Assembly: GCA_029907715.1 (NCBI GenBank) | Contig: JARYLI010000008.1 | Coordinates: 1-63,358 of the forward strand | From: Methanothrix sp. | Lineage (GTDB): Archaea > Halobacteriota > Methanosarcinia > Methanotrichales > Methanotrichaceae | DNA: 63,358 nucleotides | Direction: 5' to 3' | Part shown: in pieces, positions 34,456-45,009 of the stretch | How positions within the stretch are numbered: the first letter of the stretch is position 1 | Layout of the letters: every line of letters starts with the position of its first letter | Position numbers and translations under genes: made by a program | Notes under the pieces: model-generated | What the model was told of the DNA's origin: nothing | Databases searched by the model: none | Seen by the model: the letters and a program-made list of their open reading frames with translations, nothing else

Positions 34456-34578
34456 CGCTCTTATCCATCTGATAACTTGCCCGAAGAGGCGCCACTCGTG
34501 CTATGCGCTCGTGGCGAGCGAATGAGTGGATTCAGCAACAAGCTTGCATGTCTTTCAAGCTGCTGAACACATAAGAGC
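34456..34578 (+). mobile_element. Family A miniature inverted-repeat element, copy 4
   Basis: A 123-bp element with perfect CGCTCTTAT and ATAAGAGCG ends. ATCGTCTC (34448-34455) and ATCGTCGC (34579-34586) flank it, a 7-of-8 duplication. It lacks the TTCGACTTATCTTCGAC hairpin seen in the longer copies but keeps TTCAGCAAC...GCTGCTGAA. Confidence 0.9.
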
Positions 34579-34631
34579 GATCGTCGCCTGTGCACTGATA
34601 GGTCGCTACCCATGATCTCCGACAGCATCCT

Positions 34632-34673
34632 CTTTCAGGCGGTCGCATGCCACTGAATGCCTATCCCTGAAAG
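34632..34673. other. Inverted repeat downstream of pyrI
   Basis: CTTTCAGG (34632-34639) and CCTGAAAG (34666-34673) are perfect inverted copies with 26 bases between. It lies about 50 bases past the pyrI stop and could be a transcript-end structure for pyrBI. Confidence 0.3.
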
Positions 34674-34723
34674 GCCACACGGCTGCAATCAGTGGATCCA
34701 TACCACCGGTGGATCCAGCTGAC

Positions 34724-35188
34724 TCAAAGCAGGTAATCCGCGATCCTCTCTGTCAGAGGCTGATCGCAGTAGAAGCACCGCAGAACGACCGGGTTCTTCC
34801 CCTTCACCAGCATCTTCGGCTTTATCGGCTCATTGGTGTTTGATATGCAGCTCGGGTTCTGGCAGCGCACAACTCCCACTATCACATCCGGTAGATCGAC
34901 AGCGTATTTCTCCACAACCGCGTAATCCCTGACTATGTTTATAGTCGCGCCCGGAGCTATGAGGGCTATCTTGTTGACCTCATCCTCCCTCAGCTCTCTG
35001 TCCTCGACCTTCACTATATCCTTCTTGCCCAGCTTTCTGCTGCCGACATTCATTATCACGCTGACTGTCGCATCAGTTGTCCCGGAGATGCCGAGAATCT
35101 TGAGCACATTCAGCGCCTGACCTGCCTGTATGTGGTCTATGACGGTTCCAGACCTGATGGGGCGGACCTTGAGCTCTCTCTCCGCCAT
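34724..35188 (-). CDS. pyrI: Aspartate carbamoyltransferase regulatory subunit
   Basis: A 154-residue regulatory chain. The N-terminal nucleotide-binding domain begins LKVRPIRSGTVIDHI, and the C-terminal zinc domain has four cysteines (CQNPSC...CFYC). It assembles with PyrB to give allosteric control of the first committed pyrimidine step by nucleotides. It begins 4 bases after pyrB. Confidence 0.96.
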   Translation of the reverse strand: MAERELKVRPIRSGTVIDHIQAGQALNVLKILGISGTTDATVSVIMNVGSRKLGKKDIVKVEDRELREDEVNKIALIAPGATINIVRDYAVVEKYAVDLPDVIVGVVRCQNPSCISNTNEPIKPKMLVKGKNPVVLRCFYCDQPLTERIADYLL

Positions 35189-35191
35189 TGT

Positions 35192-36178
<987 letters not shown>

Positions 36179-36231
36179 TCACCAGATGACGTCCCCTTAT
36201 CGGTTTGGCGCTTGAATAGCTGATGTGCTGC

Positions 36232-36315
36232 CAGGAATCAGCAGGCACTTGCACAACACCGGATGAATCCGTGGTCGCATGCGCCTTAATCATACGTGTT
36301 TACAATCCATGCGTG
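36232..36315 (+). repeat. Family C dispersed repeat, copy 2
   Basis: It shares CAGGAATCAGC, GGATGAATCC, GGTCGCATGCG and a right end like GTGTTTACAATCCATGCG with the copy at 26990. It lies between pyrB and cdc48. The rest of the 36107-36461 spacer holds the cdc48 promoter (ACTTTTAAGAAT near 36364). Confidence 0.5.
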
Positions 36316-36461
36316 CACAGATGGCATAATCTCGGGATAGTGGCCTTTGGGGGCAGGAGGCAAACTTTTAAGAATCAATCTACCATATCTCCGTGGGGGA
36401 TTGGAGCTAGCTGGGGTCGGAAATCGGGAACGCTACCGCATTCAGGGGATGGTTTTGGACT

Positions 36462-38732
36462 ATGAGCGAATCTGTGCGGCTGAAGGTTGCAGAGGCAGAT
36501 CAGAGGGATGTGGGAAAGGGCATAGCCAGGGTCAGCGATGAGTATATGAAGAGAATGGGCGTGCGCCCGCTTGATGTCATCGAGATCACAGGCGACAGGA
36601 GAACCGCTGCGCTGGTCGTGAGCGCTTACAGCTCAGACCAGGGGCTGGACATCATACGCATGGATGGCCTGATCAGATCGAACGCCGGATCGAGCATAGG
36701 TCAGTATGTTGAGGTGAAGAAGGCGGAGTGGTCAGAGGCGAAGCATGTGACCCTCGCCCCCGTGACGAAGGGCATGCAGATCTTCGCTCCGAGCGAGGTG
36801 CTCACCAAGGTCTTCCAGGGGAGGCCGGTGTGCAAGGGCGACATAATCTCGACCACAAGTGTTCGAAGACCACCATCAGATACATTCGGCAGAGAGACGA
36901 TGTTCGAGGAGATATTCCGGGGTTTCCTGGGAGCGCAGGCGTTCGGCCTGGGAGAGATCAAGCTCAGGGTCGTCTCCACGAATCCCCCGGGGCTTGTCAA
37001 GATAACTGATGCGACCGAGATCGAGCTTCTGCCCCAGGCAGTTGAGATTTCAGAGCGCCCGGTGCCATCTGTCTGCTACGAGGATGTCGGCGGGCTGAAG
37101 AACGCCATAACCAAGGTCAGGGAGATGATCGAGCTACCGCTGAAGCACCCGGAGCTTTTCGACCGGCTGGGCATAGATCCACCCAAGGGCATACTCCTCT
37201 ACGGGCCCCCGGGCACCGGGAAGACCATGCTGGCTAAAGCCGTGGCAAACGAGAGCGATGCGTACTTCATATCTGTCAACGGTCCGGAGATAATGTCGAA
37301 GTACTACGGTGAGTCCGAGAAGGCCCTGAGAGATATATTCGAGGAGGCTGAGAAGAACGCTCCCGCGATAATATTCCTGGACGAGCTGGACTCGATAGCT
37401 CCGAAGCGCGGCGAGGTCACAGGAGAGGTGGAGAGACGTGTTGTGGCACAGCTCCTCTCGCTCATGGACGGCCTGAAGGAGAGGAAGAACGTTCTCGTCA
37501 TCGGCTCCACAAACAGGCCCGAGGCCCTGGATGTCGCCCTCAGGAGGCCCGGAAGGTTTGACAGGGAGATAGAGCTCGGGGTCCCGGATTATGAAGGCAG
37601 GAAGGAGATCTTTCAGATACACACCAGGGGGATGCCTCTTGCAGACGATGTCAACATCGATGAGTTCGCGGAGCTGACCTACGGATTCGTTGGCGCGGAC
37701 ATAGCGGCAGTGTGCAGGGAGGCTGCCATGAATGCTCTGCGCAGGATCCTGCCGGAGATAGATCTGGATGAGCCGACGATACCCAAGGAGATCCTCGACA
37801 GGCTCGTCGTCCGGCGGGTCGACTTCGAGGCTGCTCTCAGGGAGATACAGCCCTCTGCGCTGAGGGAGATAATGGTCGAGGTTCCGAAGGTCAGCTGGGA
37901 TGACATAGGCGGTCTTGAGGACGTGAAGCAGCTCCTCATAGAGGCAGTTGAGTGGCCGCTCCGCTACGCGAACAACTTCAAGAGGCTGGGGATCAACGCG
38001 CCAAAGGGAATACTGCTGTATGGACCGCCAGGCACTGGAAAGACCATGCTGGCAAAGGCGGTTGCAAACGAGAGCGATGCCAACTTCATAACGGCGAAGG
38101 GAAGCGCGCTCCTATCAAAATGGTACGGCGAGAGCGAGAAGCGGGTCGCGGAGATATTCAGAAAGGCCAGACAGGTCGCTCCAGCTGTGATATTCCTGGA
38201 TGAGCTCGATGCACTCGTACCGGTCCGCGGCGGTGCGGTTGGGGAGCCCCATGTCACGGAGAGGATCGTGAATCAGCTGCTCTCAGAGATGGACGGCCTG
38301 GAGGAGCTCCATGGTGTTGTGGTTATAGGAGCGACAAACCGCCCGGATATCGTGGATCCGGCGCTTCTGAGGCCAGGAAGATTCGACGAGCTTATACTCG
38401 TGCCTGTGCCTGACAAACCCTCCAGAAGGAAGATCTTTGAGGTTCACACAAAGAACATGCCTCTGGCTCCGGATGTCGACATAGATGCGCTTGTTGAGAT
38501 GACAGAGCATTACACCGGCGCGGATATAGCGGCGATATGCAGAAAGGCAGGCCGCCTGGCGCTCAGAGAGAGCATGAGTTCGGAGTATGTTCAGCAGAGG
38601 CACTTCCTGGCGGCGATTCGCGAGATAGGTCCCTCTGTGACCCCTGACACCATGAAGTACTACCTGCGGCTTGCGGAGTCGCTGAGGAAGAAGGCATCCA
38701 GAGAGATTGAGCGCGGAGATATGTACGTGTGA
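36462..38732 (+). CDS. Cdc48/VAT AAA ATPase
   Basis: A 756-residue double-AAA unfoldase. The N-domain (about 1-190) has the double-psi barrel and four-stranded barrel of VAT. Two ATPase domains follow, each with Walker A GPPGTGKT (about 248-255 and 521-528), Walker B FLDELD and arginine fingers in RRPGRFD/LRPGRFD. It threads folded or tagged proteins, and in archaea can feed the proteasome. The C-terminus (ERGDMYV) ends with Met-Tyr-Val, a canonical HbYX proteasome-docking tail. It is transcribed alone. Confidence 0.97.
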   Translation: MSESVRLKVAEADQRDVGKGIARVSDEYMKRMGVRPLDVIEITGDRRTAALVVSAYSSDQGLDIIRMDGLIRSNAGSSIGQYVEVKKAEWSEAKHVTLAPVTKGMQIFAPSEVLTKVFQGRPVCKGDIISTTSVRRPPSDTFGRETMFEEIFRGFLGAQAFGLGEIKLRVVSTNPPGLVKITDATEIELLPQAVEISERPVPSVCYEDVGGLKNAITKVREMIELPLKHPELFDRLGIDPPKGILLYGPPGTGKTMLAKAVANESDAYFISVNGPEIMSKYYGESEKALRDIFEEAEKNAPAIIFLDELDSIAPKRGEVTGEVERRVVAQLLSLMDGLKERKNVLVIGSTNRPEALDVALRRPGRFDREIELGVPDYEGRKEIFQIHTRGMPLADDVNIDEFAELTYGFVGADIAAVCREAAMNALRRILPEIDLDEPTIPKEILDRLVVRRVDFEAALREIQPSALREIMVEVPKVSWDDIGGLEDVKQLLIEAVEWPLRYANNFKRLGINAPKGILLYGPPGTGKTMLAKAVANESDANFITAKGSALLSKWYGESEKRVAEIFRKARQVAPAVIFLDELDALVPVRGGAVGEPHVTERIVNQLLSEMDGLEELHGVVVIGATNRPDIVDPALLRPGRFDELILVPVPDKPSRRKIFEVHTKNMPLAPDVDIDALVEMTEHYTGADIAAICRKAGRLALRESMSSEYVQQRHFLAAIREIGPSVTPDTMKYYLRLAESLRKKASREIERGDMYV

Positions 38733-38805
38733 GGATATGCGGGCGTCGATGTGATTTATCCATGTGAATAAATTGTTAACAGGTCATCTTTTTTATTACA
38801 TAAAA

Positions 38806-38813
38806 TTTAAATA
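38806..38813 (+). promoter_or_regulatory. TATA box of a second putative small RNA
   Basis: TTTAAATA in AT-rich context predicts a transcript start near 38836. No open reading frame on this strand follows; a structured sequence does. Confidence 0.55.
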
Positions 38814-38835
38814 GTATTACTGATACCCATGGTAA

Positions 38836-38900
38836 TGGGCGGCCGGTCTTACTAGCCGCGGGCTGAAGCTGTCCCTCCATCTTCTTTCTCAGCCCGCACC
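38836..38900 (+). ncRNA. Candidate small RNA with UCCCUCC loop
   Basis: The predicted transcript carries a 9-bp perfect stem, GCGGGCTGA (38858-38866) with TCAGCCCGC (38889-38897). Its 22-base loop contains TCCCTCC followed by C/U-rich sequence. Just 5' a smaller stem GCGGC/GCCGC (38839-38843, 38855-38859) overlaps it by two bases, so alternative folds are possible. After the stem comes ACCTCC. This is the same design as the candidate at 12388. The 3' end is uncertain; a TTTTTAAAAG sequence at about 38999 is one possible end. Confidence 0.45.
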
Positions 38901-39033
38901 TCCTTGCCGAAAATGCCTGCGCTCGCATTCCATCTGATGTGCTGCCCTGCAGATCTCCACCCATTCCACCCATGTGCCACCACTCTCCAGCACGGCATTT
39001 TTAAAAGAGATCAATTCCAGTTATTTCTTCTAT

Positions 39034-39203
39034 CGCTCTTATCCATCTGATGACTTGTCCGCAGAGAGCAGTCACGCTATGCGCTCGTTTCGACTTATCT
39101 TCGACTGCGTCGAAGAGTTCGACGAATTCGAAGGCCCGGCGAGCGAATGAGTGCATTCAGCAACCTCCCGCATGACCTCCAAGTTGCTGAATACATAAGA
39201 GCG
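39034..39203 (+). mobile_element. Family A miniature inverted-repeat element, copy 5
   Basis: The longest copy, 170 bp, with perfect CGCTCTTAT and ATAAGAGCG ends. TCTTCTAT (39026-39033) and TCTTCGAT (39204-39211) flank it, 7 of 8 identical. It has an extra GAGTTCGACGAATTCGAAG insertion in the central hairpin, and the TTCAGCAAC...GTTGCTGAA palindrome. Confidence 0.9.
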
Positions 39204-39211
39204 TCTTCGAT

Positions 39212-39317
39212 TTCATCTGATCACTTGCAGAAGAAGCACTGGCCATCTATCCGCTCCTGGAGAGCGAACGGGTGCTTCCGGCCGCCAGATTGCATGCCCT
39301 CAGCTGCTGAGCACATG
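39212..39317 (+). mobile_element. Family A divergent-subtype copy interrupted by copy 5
   Basis: Directly after copy 5 lies CATCTGATCACTTGCAG..., and the segment ends GAGCACATGATGGCG, a worn family A end. Its middle matches the divergent copy at 30416 (GAAGCACTGGCC, ATCTATCCG, CAGATTGCATGCCCTCAG). Only its left terminus is missing, consistent with copy 5 having inserted at that terminus. Confidence 0.55.
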
Positions 39318-39487
39318 ATGGCGAATACCTCTCCAGAAGCCATTTCAGTGGTATGATCCAGAGAGGGGGCATTAACTCATCCAGCCCCATAACCAGAATC
39401 CTCGTTTGAGCCATCCGCATCCAGCCACGCAAAGGATTTTATCTGGGTCTGTGGCTACTTCAGGCAGTATCAATCTGAGGAGAGAAG

Positions 39488-40729
39488 ATGGAGATCTCTG
39501 CACAGGAAAAGTACGAGTTCAAGCGTCTGCTGGATGAGCTCAGATCGAAATCTGGAAGGGGCACAGAGCTCATCTCCCTTTACATACCCCCGGACAAGCA
39601 GATATCGGATGTGATGGCCCAGCTCAGGGAGGAGCACGGCCAGGCAGCCAACATAAAGTCGAAGCTCACCAGGACCAACGTCCAGAGCGCCCTGGAGTCA
39701 GCGATGGCGAGGCTCAGGCTCATCCCTAGAGCTCCCGAGAACGGGGTCGTCCTCTTCATCGGCGCTGTTGACATCGGAGGCAACAGGACAGACATGTACA
39801 CAAAGGTCATAGAGCCGCCTGAGCCGATCACCACATACCGCTACCACTGCGATTCGTCGTTCCTTCTGACGCCGCTTGAGGACATGCTCTCAGAGAAGAA
39901 GACATTTGGCCTGATAGTTCTTGACAGAAGGGAGGCAACCATCGGCATACTCAAGGGCAAGAGGATCGAACCTCTGAAACACCTCACATCAACAGTTCCT
40001 GGAAAGCAGAGAAAGGGGGGGCAGTCTTCTCACAGGTTTCAGCAGCTGAGGCTGATAGCAATCCACGACTTCTACAAGAGGATAGGGGAGGCTGCGAACG
40101 ATGCGTTTCTGAGCATCGATCCGAAGGAGCTTCAGGGCATACTCATAGGCGGCCCATCCCCAACAAAGGAGGAGTTCGTCGCAGGGAACTTCCTGCATCA
40201 CGAGCTCCAGAAGAAGATACTGGACGCATTCGATGTATCATACACTGATGAGGCCGGCCTCTCGGAGCTCGTCGAGGCTGCGCAGGACAGGCTTCTGGAC
40301 CTTGAGCTCACCCAGGAGAAGCTGGCCATGCGCCGTTTCATGAAGGAGCTCGTGAGCGACAAGGGTCTCGCATCGTACGGAGAGAAGGAGGTGCGCCAGA
40401 ACCTCGCCCTGGGGGCAGTGGATCTCCTTCTCCTCTCTGAGGAGCTCAGGAAGACGAGAGTCAAGGTCAGATGTCAGAACCAGAGCTGCGACTACACGGA
40501 TGAAAGGACGAGGACATCATCATCCCCCGCGATAGGGATCTGCCCCAGGTGTGGCTCGCCCCTCACAATAACAGAGGAGGTTGATCTGATAACAGAGCTC
40601 TCCCAGCTTGCTGAGCAGAGCGGAGCAGCTGTGAAGATAATATCCACAGACTTCGAGGAGGGGGCGCAGCTCCTGCATGCATTCGGCGGGATCGCGGCTG
40701 TGCTGAGGTACAAGACATCACACCGCTGA
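39488..40729 (+). CDS. prf1: Peptide chain release factor aRF1
   Basis: A 413-residue class-1 release factor that reads all three stop codons. The NIKS motif (55-58), the YxCxxxF motif (YHCDSSF) and the catalytic GGQ (177-179) are all present. The C-terminal domain includes a zinc-ribbon-like set of cysteines (CQNQSC...CPRCG). The ATG follows GAGGAGAAG. The gene is alone; the next gene starts 51 bases later. Confidence 0.97.
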   Translation: MEISAQEKYEFKRLLDELRSKSGRGTELISLYIPPDKQISDVMAQLREEHGQAANIKSKLTRTNVQSALESAMARLRLIPRAPENGVVLFIGAVDIGGNRTDMYTKVIEPPEPITTYRYHCDSSFLLTPLEDMLSEKKTFGLIVLDRREATIGILKGKRIEPLKHLTSTVPGKQRKGGQSSHRFQQLRLIAIHDFYKRIGEAANDAFLSIDPKELQGILIGGPSPTKEEFVAGNFLHHELQKKILDAFDVSYTDEAGLSELVEAAQDRLLDLELTQEKLAMRRFMKELVSDKGLASYGEKEVRQNLALGAVDLLLLSEELRKTRVKVRCQNQSCDYTDERTRTSSSPAIGICPRCGSPLTITEEVDLITELSQLAEQSGAAVKIISTDFEEGAQLLHAFGGIAAVLRYKTSHR

Positions 40730-40780
40730 ATCCACATGCTTCCCGACCCTCACGAGCATTGAAATCCTGCATGGAAACAG

Positions 40781-41206
40781 ATGGATATGACCATGATAGA
40801 GATCACAGTTCGCGCCCTGGTGAAGCCCACCGAGAGGGTGGAAAGGGTTGTGATGGCCATAGAGCGGATATTCCCAGACCTCACGCTTGACATAAGGGAT
40901 GATATGGTACAGGGCTACGGGGGAATATCCTCCCTCCGGGTTTTCCGCAAGATATTAAGAGATGAGAGGATACTTGACACAGCGAGGTCTGTGATGCTTG
41001 CGGGCAGGGTGGGCGATTCGTATCAGTTCAGGATAAGCAAGCCCGGAGCGTTCATGGGGCGTGTTGGCTTCCCGCCAGAGGAAGAGCCGCTCGGATCGAT
41101 ACATGTGGAGATATACGGCGGCGATATGGTCCTGGACTGGCTTGCTCCCAGGACTGTAGATGGAAAGCCTGTGATGGAGATAGAGCTGGACGAGGTGGAT
41201 ACATGA
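40781..41206 (+). CDS. UPF0201 family RNA-binding-type protein
   Basis: A 141-residue protein of the archaeal UPF0201 (COG1325) family, which has a ferredoxin-like fold and is considered RNA-binding, possibly linked to the exosome. The start may be the second Met (40793), because family members begin close to IEITVRALVKPTE. It overlaps the next gene by ATGA. No experimental role known to me. Confidence 0.75.
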   Translation: MDMTMIEITVRALVKPTERVERVVMAIERIFPDLTLDIRDDMVQGYGGISSLRVFRKILRDERILDTARSVMLAGRVGDSYQFRISKPGAFMGRVGFPPEEEPLGSIHVEIYGGDMVLDWLAPRTVDGKPVMEIELDEVDT

Positions 41207-41964
41207 TAAGTTTCTCCTCAAGCGCGCTGGTGAACAGGCCTTTCGACTGGGCATACCAGCTTGAGGATTTAGGATACACAGGCTGGGAGATCGTCTGCGA
41301 GGGCATGCAGCGTCTCACCGAAGAGAACGTGGACGAGGCGAGAAAGATAGCGGAGACGACAGATCTGGTGATAACACTCCATCTGCCATACTCGGATCTG
41401 AACCTTGCATCTGTGAACCAGCCAATATGGGAGGAGAGCATCAGGCAGATGAAGAGCTGTTTGACTCTGGCAGCAGATTTCGCAGAGCTCGCTGTGGTTC
41501 ACCCGGGCCATCTCTCCCCTCTCGGAACGCAGGTGCCGGACCGCGCGTGGGAGCAGAACATTCTCGGGATAAGGAGCATATGCGACCATGCCGCTGACCT
41601 GGGAATCACAATTGCCGTTGAGAACATGGTCAACATACCAACGCTTCTGGGCAGGGCGCCGTTCGAGATCGTTGGAATCATGGAGACAGTCGACAGGGAG
41701 AACCTGGGATTCACGCTCGATGTGGGGCATGCCAACACAAACGGAAACCTGAAGGAGTTCCTGGAGATCAGAGAGAGGATAACACACGTCCACATACATG
41801 ACAACCACGGGGAGAGGGATGAGCATCTGCCTGTCGGCTCAGGGACCGTCGACTGGCAGCTTGTCTTTTCATCGCTCAATGGATACAGAGGCAGATACGT
41901 CACAGAGGCCAGATCCCTGGTACAGGGCCAGACGAGCCTGAACAGAATAAAAAGGTTGATGTAA
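41203..41964 (+). CDS. TIM-barrel sugar phosphate isomerase/epimerase-like protein
   Basis: A 253-residue AP-endonuclease-2/xylose-isomerase-like TIM barrel. Metal ligands of the fold are apparent: His in VVHPGH, Glu in IAVENM, Asp/His in LDVGHAN, His in HVHIHDNHGERDEH, and a terminal Glu in VTEARS. Members isomerise or epimerise sugars, or act in myo-inositol metabolism. Substrate unknown. It is coupled to the UPF0201 gene by ATGA overlap. Confidence 0.8.
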   Translation: MISFSSSALVNRPFDWAYQLEDLGYTGWEIVCEGMQRLTEENVDEARKIAETTDLVITLHLPYSDLNLASVNQPIWEESIRQMKSCLTLAADFAELAVVHPGHLSPLGTQVPDRAWEQNILGIRSICDHAADLGITIAVENMVNIPTLLGRAPFEIVGIMETVDRENLGFTLDVGHANTNGNLKEFLEIRERITHVHIHDNHGERDEHLPVGSGTVDWQLVFSSLNGYRGRYVTEARSLVQGQTSLNRIKRLM

Positions 41965-42023
41965 GGAGGGTAAGGGGACGGATCGTTCCGCACTGGCTGG
42001 ATCTGCGCACCCCGAGCAATGAG

Positions 42024-42686
42024 ATGAGGCGGGAAGATAAGAGCGATCTGGAGGCTCTCATCGATGAGCTCCTGAAACACTTCGATGAGAAGGATGCTGC
42101 CAGGGAGGAGGCGCTGAGGCTTTCCAGAATTGTAATCAGATTGGCATCAACCGCCATACGCGCCACTCACAGAAGGGAGCGGAGCGAGGCGGAGAGGCTT
42201 CTCAAAGAGGCGCGTGAGCATCTCAGCGCGATAAAGAACCTCCTGATCACGCATCAGGACGTGAGATGCTCTGGATTTGTGGACGATGCAGAGCAGGAGT
42301 TCGTCGAGGCGAGCGTCCTCTTCTCCCTGATATTCGAGGGGAGAATGCCCACCCACGTGGATCTCGATGTCGATCCGGTGAGCTATCTCGGCGGCCTTGG
42401 CGATCTGACGGGCGAGCTCAGGCGGAGCATACTGGAGCTAATAAGGAACGGCAGGCCTGAGGATGGAGAGGTCCTCCTCGAGATAATGGAGGAGATATAC
42501 CACATGCTCATGAGGTTCGATTACCCTGAGGCCATCATGCGCGGGCTCCGCCGGAAGACAGATCTGGCGAGGTCGATGATAGAGAGGACGCGCGGCGACA
42601 TAACAAACGCCATCCAGATACAGTCCCTCGAGAGGCATCTCGCCCTTCTGGAGGATAAGCTTAAAGGGTCGTACTCAGATCTCTAG
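42024..42686 (+). CDS. Translin-family protein
   Basis: A 220-residue all-helical protein resembling archaeal translin (COG2178), a nucleic-acid-binding oligomer related to the human translin/TRAX RNA-processing complex. The pattern of a long first helix with heptads (LRLSRIVIRLASTAIRATH) and an FDYPEAIMRGLRRKTDLARSM segment near the C-terminus is typical. A GGAGGG at 41966-41971 lies too far upstream to serve this ATG. SepRS follows 3 bases after the stop. Confidence 0.7.
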   Translation: MRREDKSDLEALIDELLKHFDEKDAAREEALRLSRIVIRLASTAIRATHRRERSEAERLLKEAREHLSAIKNLLITHQDVRCSGFVDDAEQEFVEASVLFSLIFEGRMPTHVDLDVDPVSYLGGLGDLTGELRRSILELIRNGRPEDGEVLLEIMEEIYHMLMRFDYPEAIMRGLRRKTDLARSMIERTRGDITNAIQIQSLERHLALLEDKLKGSYSDL

Positions 42687-42689
42687 AGC

Positions 42690-44327
42690 ATGAAGTTCGA
42701 CCCGGCCGAGATCAGAGAGGCTGCTGAAAAGGACTTTGATAGCGCCTGGAAACGTGGCATTGACTATCTCGAGAGGCCCTCGCTGGAGAGGACCTATCCG
42801 AGAAGGAGCTATTCTCACGGAAGACCGCACCCTGTCTTCGAGACCATCCAGAGGCTCAGGGAGGCCTATCTGCGCATGGGGTTCACAGAGATGATGAATC
42901 CCGTTATAGTGGATGCACAGGAGGTCCACAGACAGTTCGGATCCGAGGCGCTTGCTGTTCTTGACAGATGCTTTTACCTCGCAGGCCTGCCGCGGCCGGA
43001 TGTTGGCATCTCAGAGAGCAGGCTCTCGATGATCAGGTCGATAATGGGAAGGGATATCACCGCTGAGGAGATAGAGGCTCTCAGAGAGGTGCTGCACAGT
43101 TACAAGAAGGGCGCTGTGGAGGGAGACGACCTGGTTCCGGAGATCTCCAGGGCGATCAACGCCCCTGACTCCCAGGTATCGATGATGCTCGAGAGCGTGT
43201 TCCCGGAGTTCAGAGAGCTCAAACCGGAGCCCACAAGCAGGACCCTGAGGAGCCACATGACCTCCGGGTGGTTCATATCGCTCTCGAACCTATGGTACAG
43301 GACGCCCCTGCCTGTGCGCCTGTTCTCTGTGGACAGATGCTTCAGAAGGGAGCAGTCGGAGGATGCAGCCCGTCTCATGTCCTATCACTCTGCGAGCTGT
43401 GTTGTGATGGACGAGGAGATGTCTGTGGACGAGGGGAAGGCGATCTCAGAGGGGCTTCTGAGCCAGTTCGGGTTCGAGAACTTCAGGTTCAGGCCGGATG
43501 AGAAGCGCTCCAAGTACTACATTCCGGGGACGCAGATAGAGGTCTACGCCTACCATCCAGGCCTTGTGGGATCTGAGACGAAGTACGGGAGCGGCTGGGT
43601 CGAGATAGCAACCTTCGGTGTGTACTCGCCAACAGCCCTGGCCCAGTACGATATTCCATACCCCGTTCTGAACCTGGGGCTTGGCGTTGAGCGCCTGGCG
43701 ATGATACTCTACGGATCGAAGGACCTCCGTGCTCTGTCCTATCCGCAGCTCCAGCCAGACTGGAGCCTGAAGCCGATCGAGATCGCCAGGATGATACATG
43801 TGGATAAGAGCCCTATGACCAGCGCAGGGAGAGATATAGCGAGGTCGATCGTGGAGACCTGTGTGAAGCATGGAAACACCCCCTCGCCGTGCGAGTTCGA
43901 CGCGTGGGAGGGGGAGCTCTTCGGCCGGAGAATAAAGGTATCTGTGGTCGAGCCGGAGGAGAACACAAAGCTCTGCGGTCCCGCTTACCTAAATGAGATC
44001 GTGGTCTACAGGAACGAGATACTTGGAATACCGAGAACACCGAAGTGGGAGGCCGCCTTCGAGGAGGGTGTCCAGACCGGCATAAGGTTCATAGACGCAT
44101 TCGCGGAGCTGGCAGCGCATGAGATCGAGATAGCGACCATTGAGGGTAGGGACAGCGAGACCAGGGTGAGGATTGTGAGGACCGCGGGCGAGATCAATGT
44201 GAGAATCGATCCTGCGCTGGAGAGGTACATCACGAGCTACAAGAAACGCATCGACATCCGCGGGCCGGTGTTCACAACAGTGCGCTCAAAGCTGCTGCAG
44301 GGGGATCAATACGGAGAGAAGGCCTGA
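42690..44327 (+). CDS. sepS: O-phosphoseryl-tRNA(Cys) synthetase
   Basis: A 545-residue class II synthetase that loads O-phosphoserine onto tRNA-Cys, which SepCysS then converts to Cys-tRNA. Class II motif 2 is visible ([10 protein letters not shown]) and motif 3 ([13 protein letters not shown]), together with THS-type substrate loops (SHMTSGWF). This indirect route is characteristic of methanogens and a few relatives. SepCysS is not in the window. The upstream translin gene and downstream rpiA run in the same direction with short spacers, so a long transcript is plausible. Confidence 0.93.
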   Translation: MKFDPAEIREAAEKDFDSAWKRGIDYLERPSLERTYPRRSYSHGRPHPVFETIQRLREAYLRMGFTEMMNPVIVDAQEVHRQFGSEALAVLDRCFYLAGLPRPDVGISESRLSMIRSIMGRDITAEEIEALREVLHSYKKGAVEGDDLVPEISRAINAPDSQVSMMLESVFPEFRELKPEPTSRTLRSHMTSGWFISLSNLWYRTPLPVRLFSVDRCFRREQSEDAARLMSYHSASCVVMDEEMSVDEGKAISEGLLSQFGFENFRFRPDEKRSKYYIPGTQIEVYAYHPGLVGSETKYGSGWVEIATFGVYSPTALAQYDIPYPVLNLGLGVERLAMILYGSKDLRALSYPQLQPDWSLKPIEIARMIHVDKSPMTSAGRDIARSIVETCVKHGNTPSPCEFDAWEGELFGRRIKVSVVEPEENTKLCGPAYLNEIVVYRNEILGIPRTPKWEAAFEEGVQTGIRFIDAFAELAAHEIEIATIEGRDSETRVRIVRTAGEINVRIDPALERYITSYKKRIDIRGPVFTTVRSKLLQGDQYGEKA

Positions 44328-44338
44328 TACCAACCTCG

Positions 44339-45009
44339 ATGAAAAAAGGCTTGCCGGAGAGTCTGCCGCGTCGCTGGTCAGAGACGGCACGGTCGTGGGA
44401 CTCGGCACAGGCTCCACCGTTGCATGGACGATAAGGGCGATAGGGAGAATGGTGGCTGATGGGCTTGATGTTCTCGGCGTTCCGACATCCTATCAGTCAG
44501 AGACGCTGGCGATAGAGTGCGGGATTCCGCTGACGACCCTCTCACAGAATCCGGTGCTGGACCTGGCCATAGATGGCGTCGATCAGATCGATATAGGGAT
44601 GAACGCAATCAAGGGCGGGGGTGCGGCGCACACAAGGGAGAAAGTGGTATCGATCGCTGCCAGGCGTTTCGTGGTGGTGGCAGATGGATCTAAGCTTGTG
44701 GAGGTGCTGAACAGACCCGTTCCTGTAGAGGTCCTGCCGTTTGCGGCAAGGGTCGTCGAGCGCGAGCTCATCAGGATTGGTGGATCTCCTGTGATACGTC
44801 AGGCCCGTATGAAGGACGGCCCTGTGATAACAGACAACGGGAACTTTGTGATGGACGTGTCTTTTGGAGAGATACGGGAGCCTGTTTCTCTATCCCGGCA
44901 GATATCTCTGATACCGGGCGTGGTTGAGCACGGAATATTCACAAAAATACATGAGCTTCACATCGCCCGCAATGGGACGGTGGAGGTGATCAGGAGAGAT
45001 GATCTCTGA
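44339..45009 (+). CDS. rpiA: Ribose-5-phosphate isomerase A, apparent frameshift at N-terminus
   Basis: An RpiA-type isomerase of about 222 residues interconverting ribose- and ribulose-5-phosphate. [30 protein letters not shown] and [10 protein letters not shown] match the family. The family-like N-terminus ([16 protein letters not shown]) is readable in frame from before 44341, but that frame has no ATG, GTG or TTG between the in-frame stop at 44200 and the GTG at 44395, which would cut off the first helix. The ATG at 44339 is in another frame, followed by six A's; one extra A would give MKKRLAGES and join the frames. Either a sequencing error, a slippage site or an unusual start is implied. 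Confidence 0.85.

Noticed and set aside
38776-38973. A 65-codon minus-strand frame over the second RNA candidate
   Set aside because: No promoter or convincing start, and the translation changes character midway. The plus-strand promoter and hairpin explain the region better.
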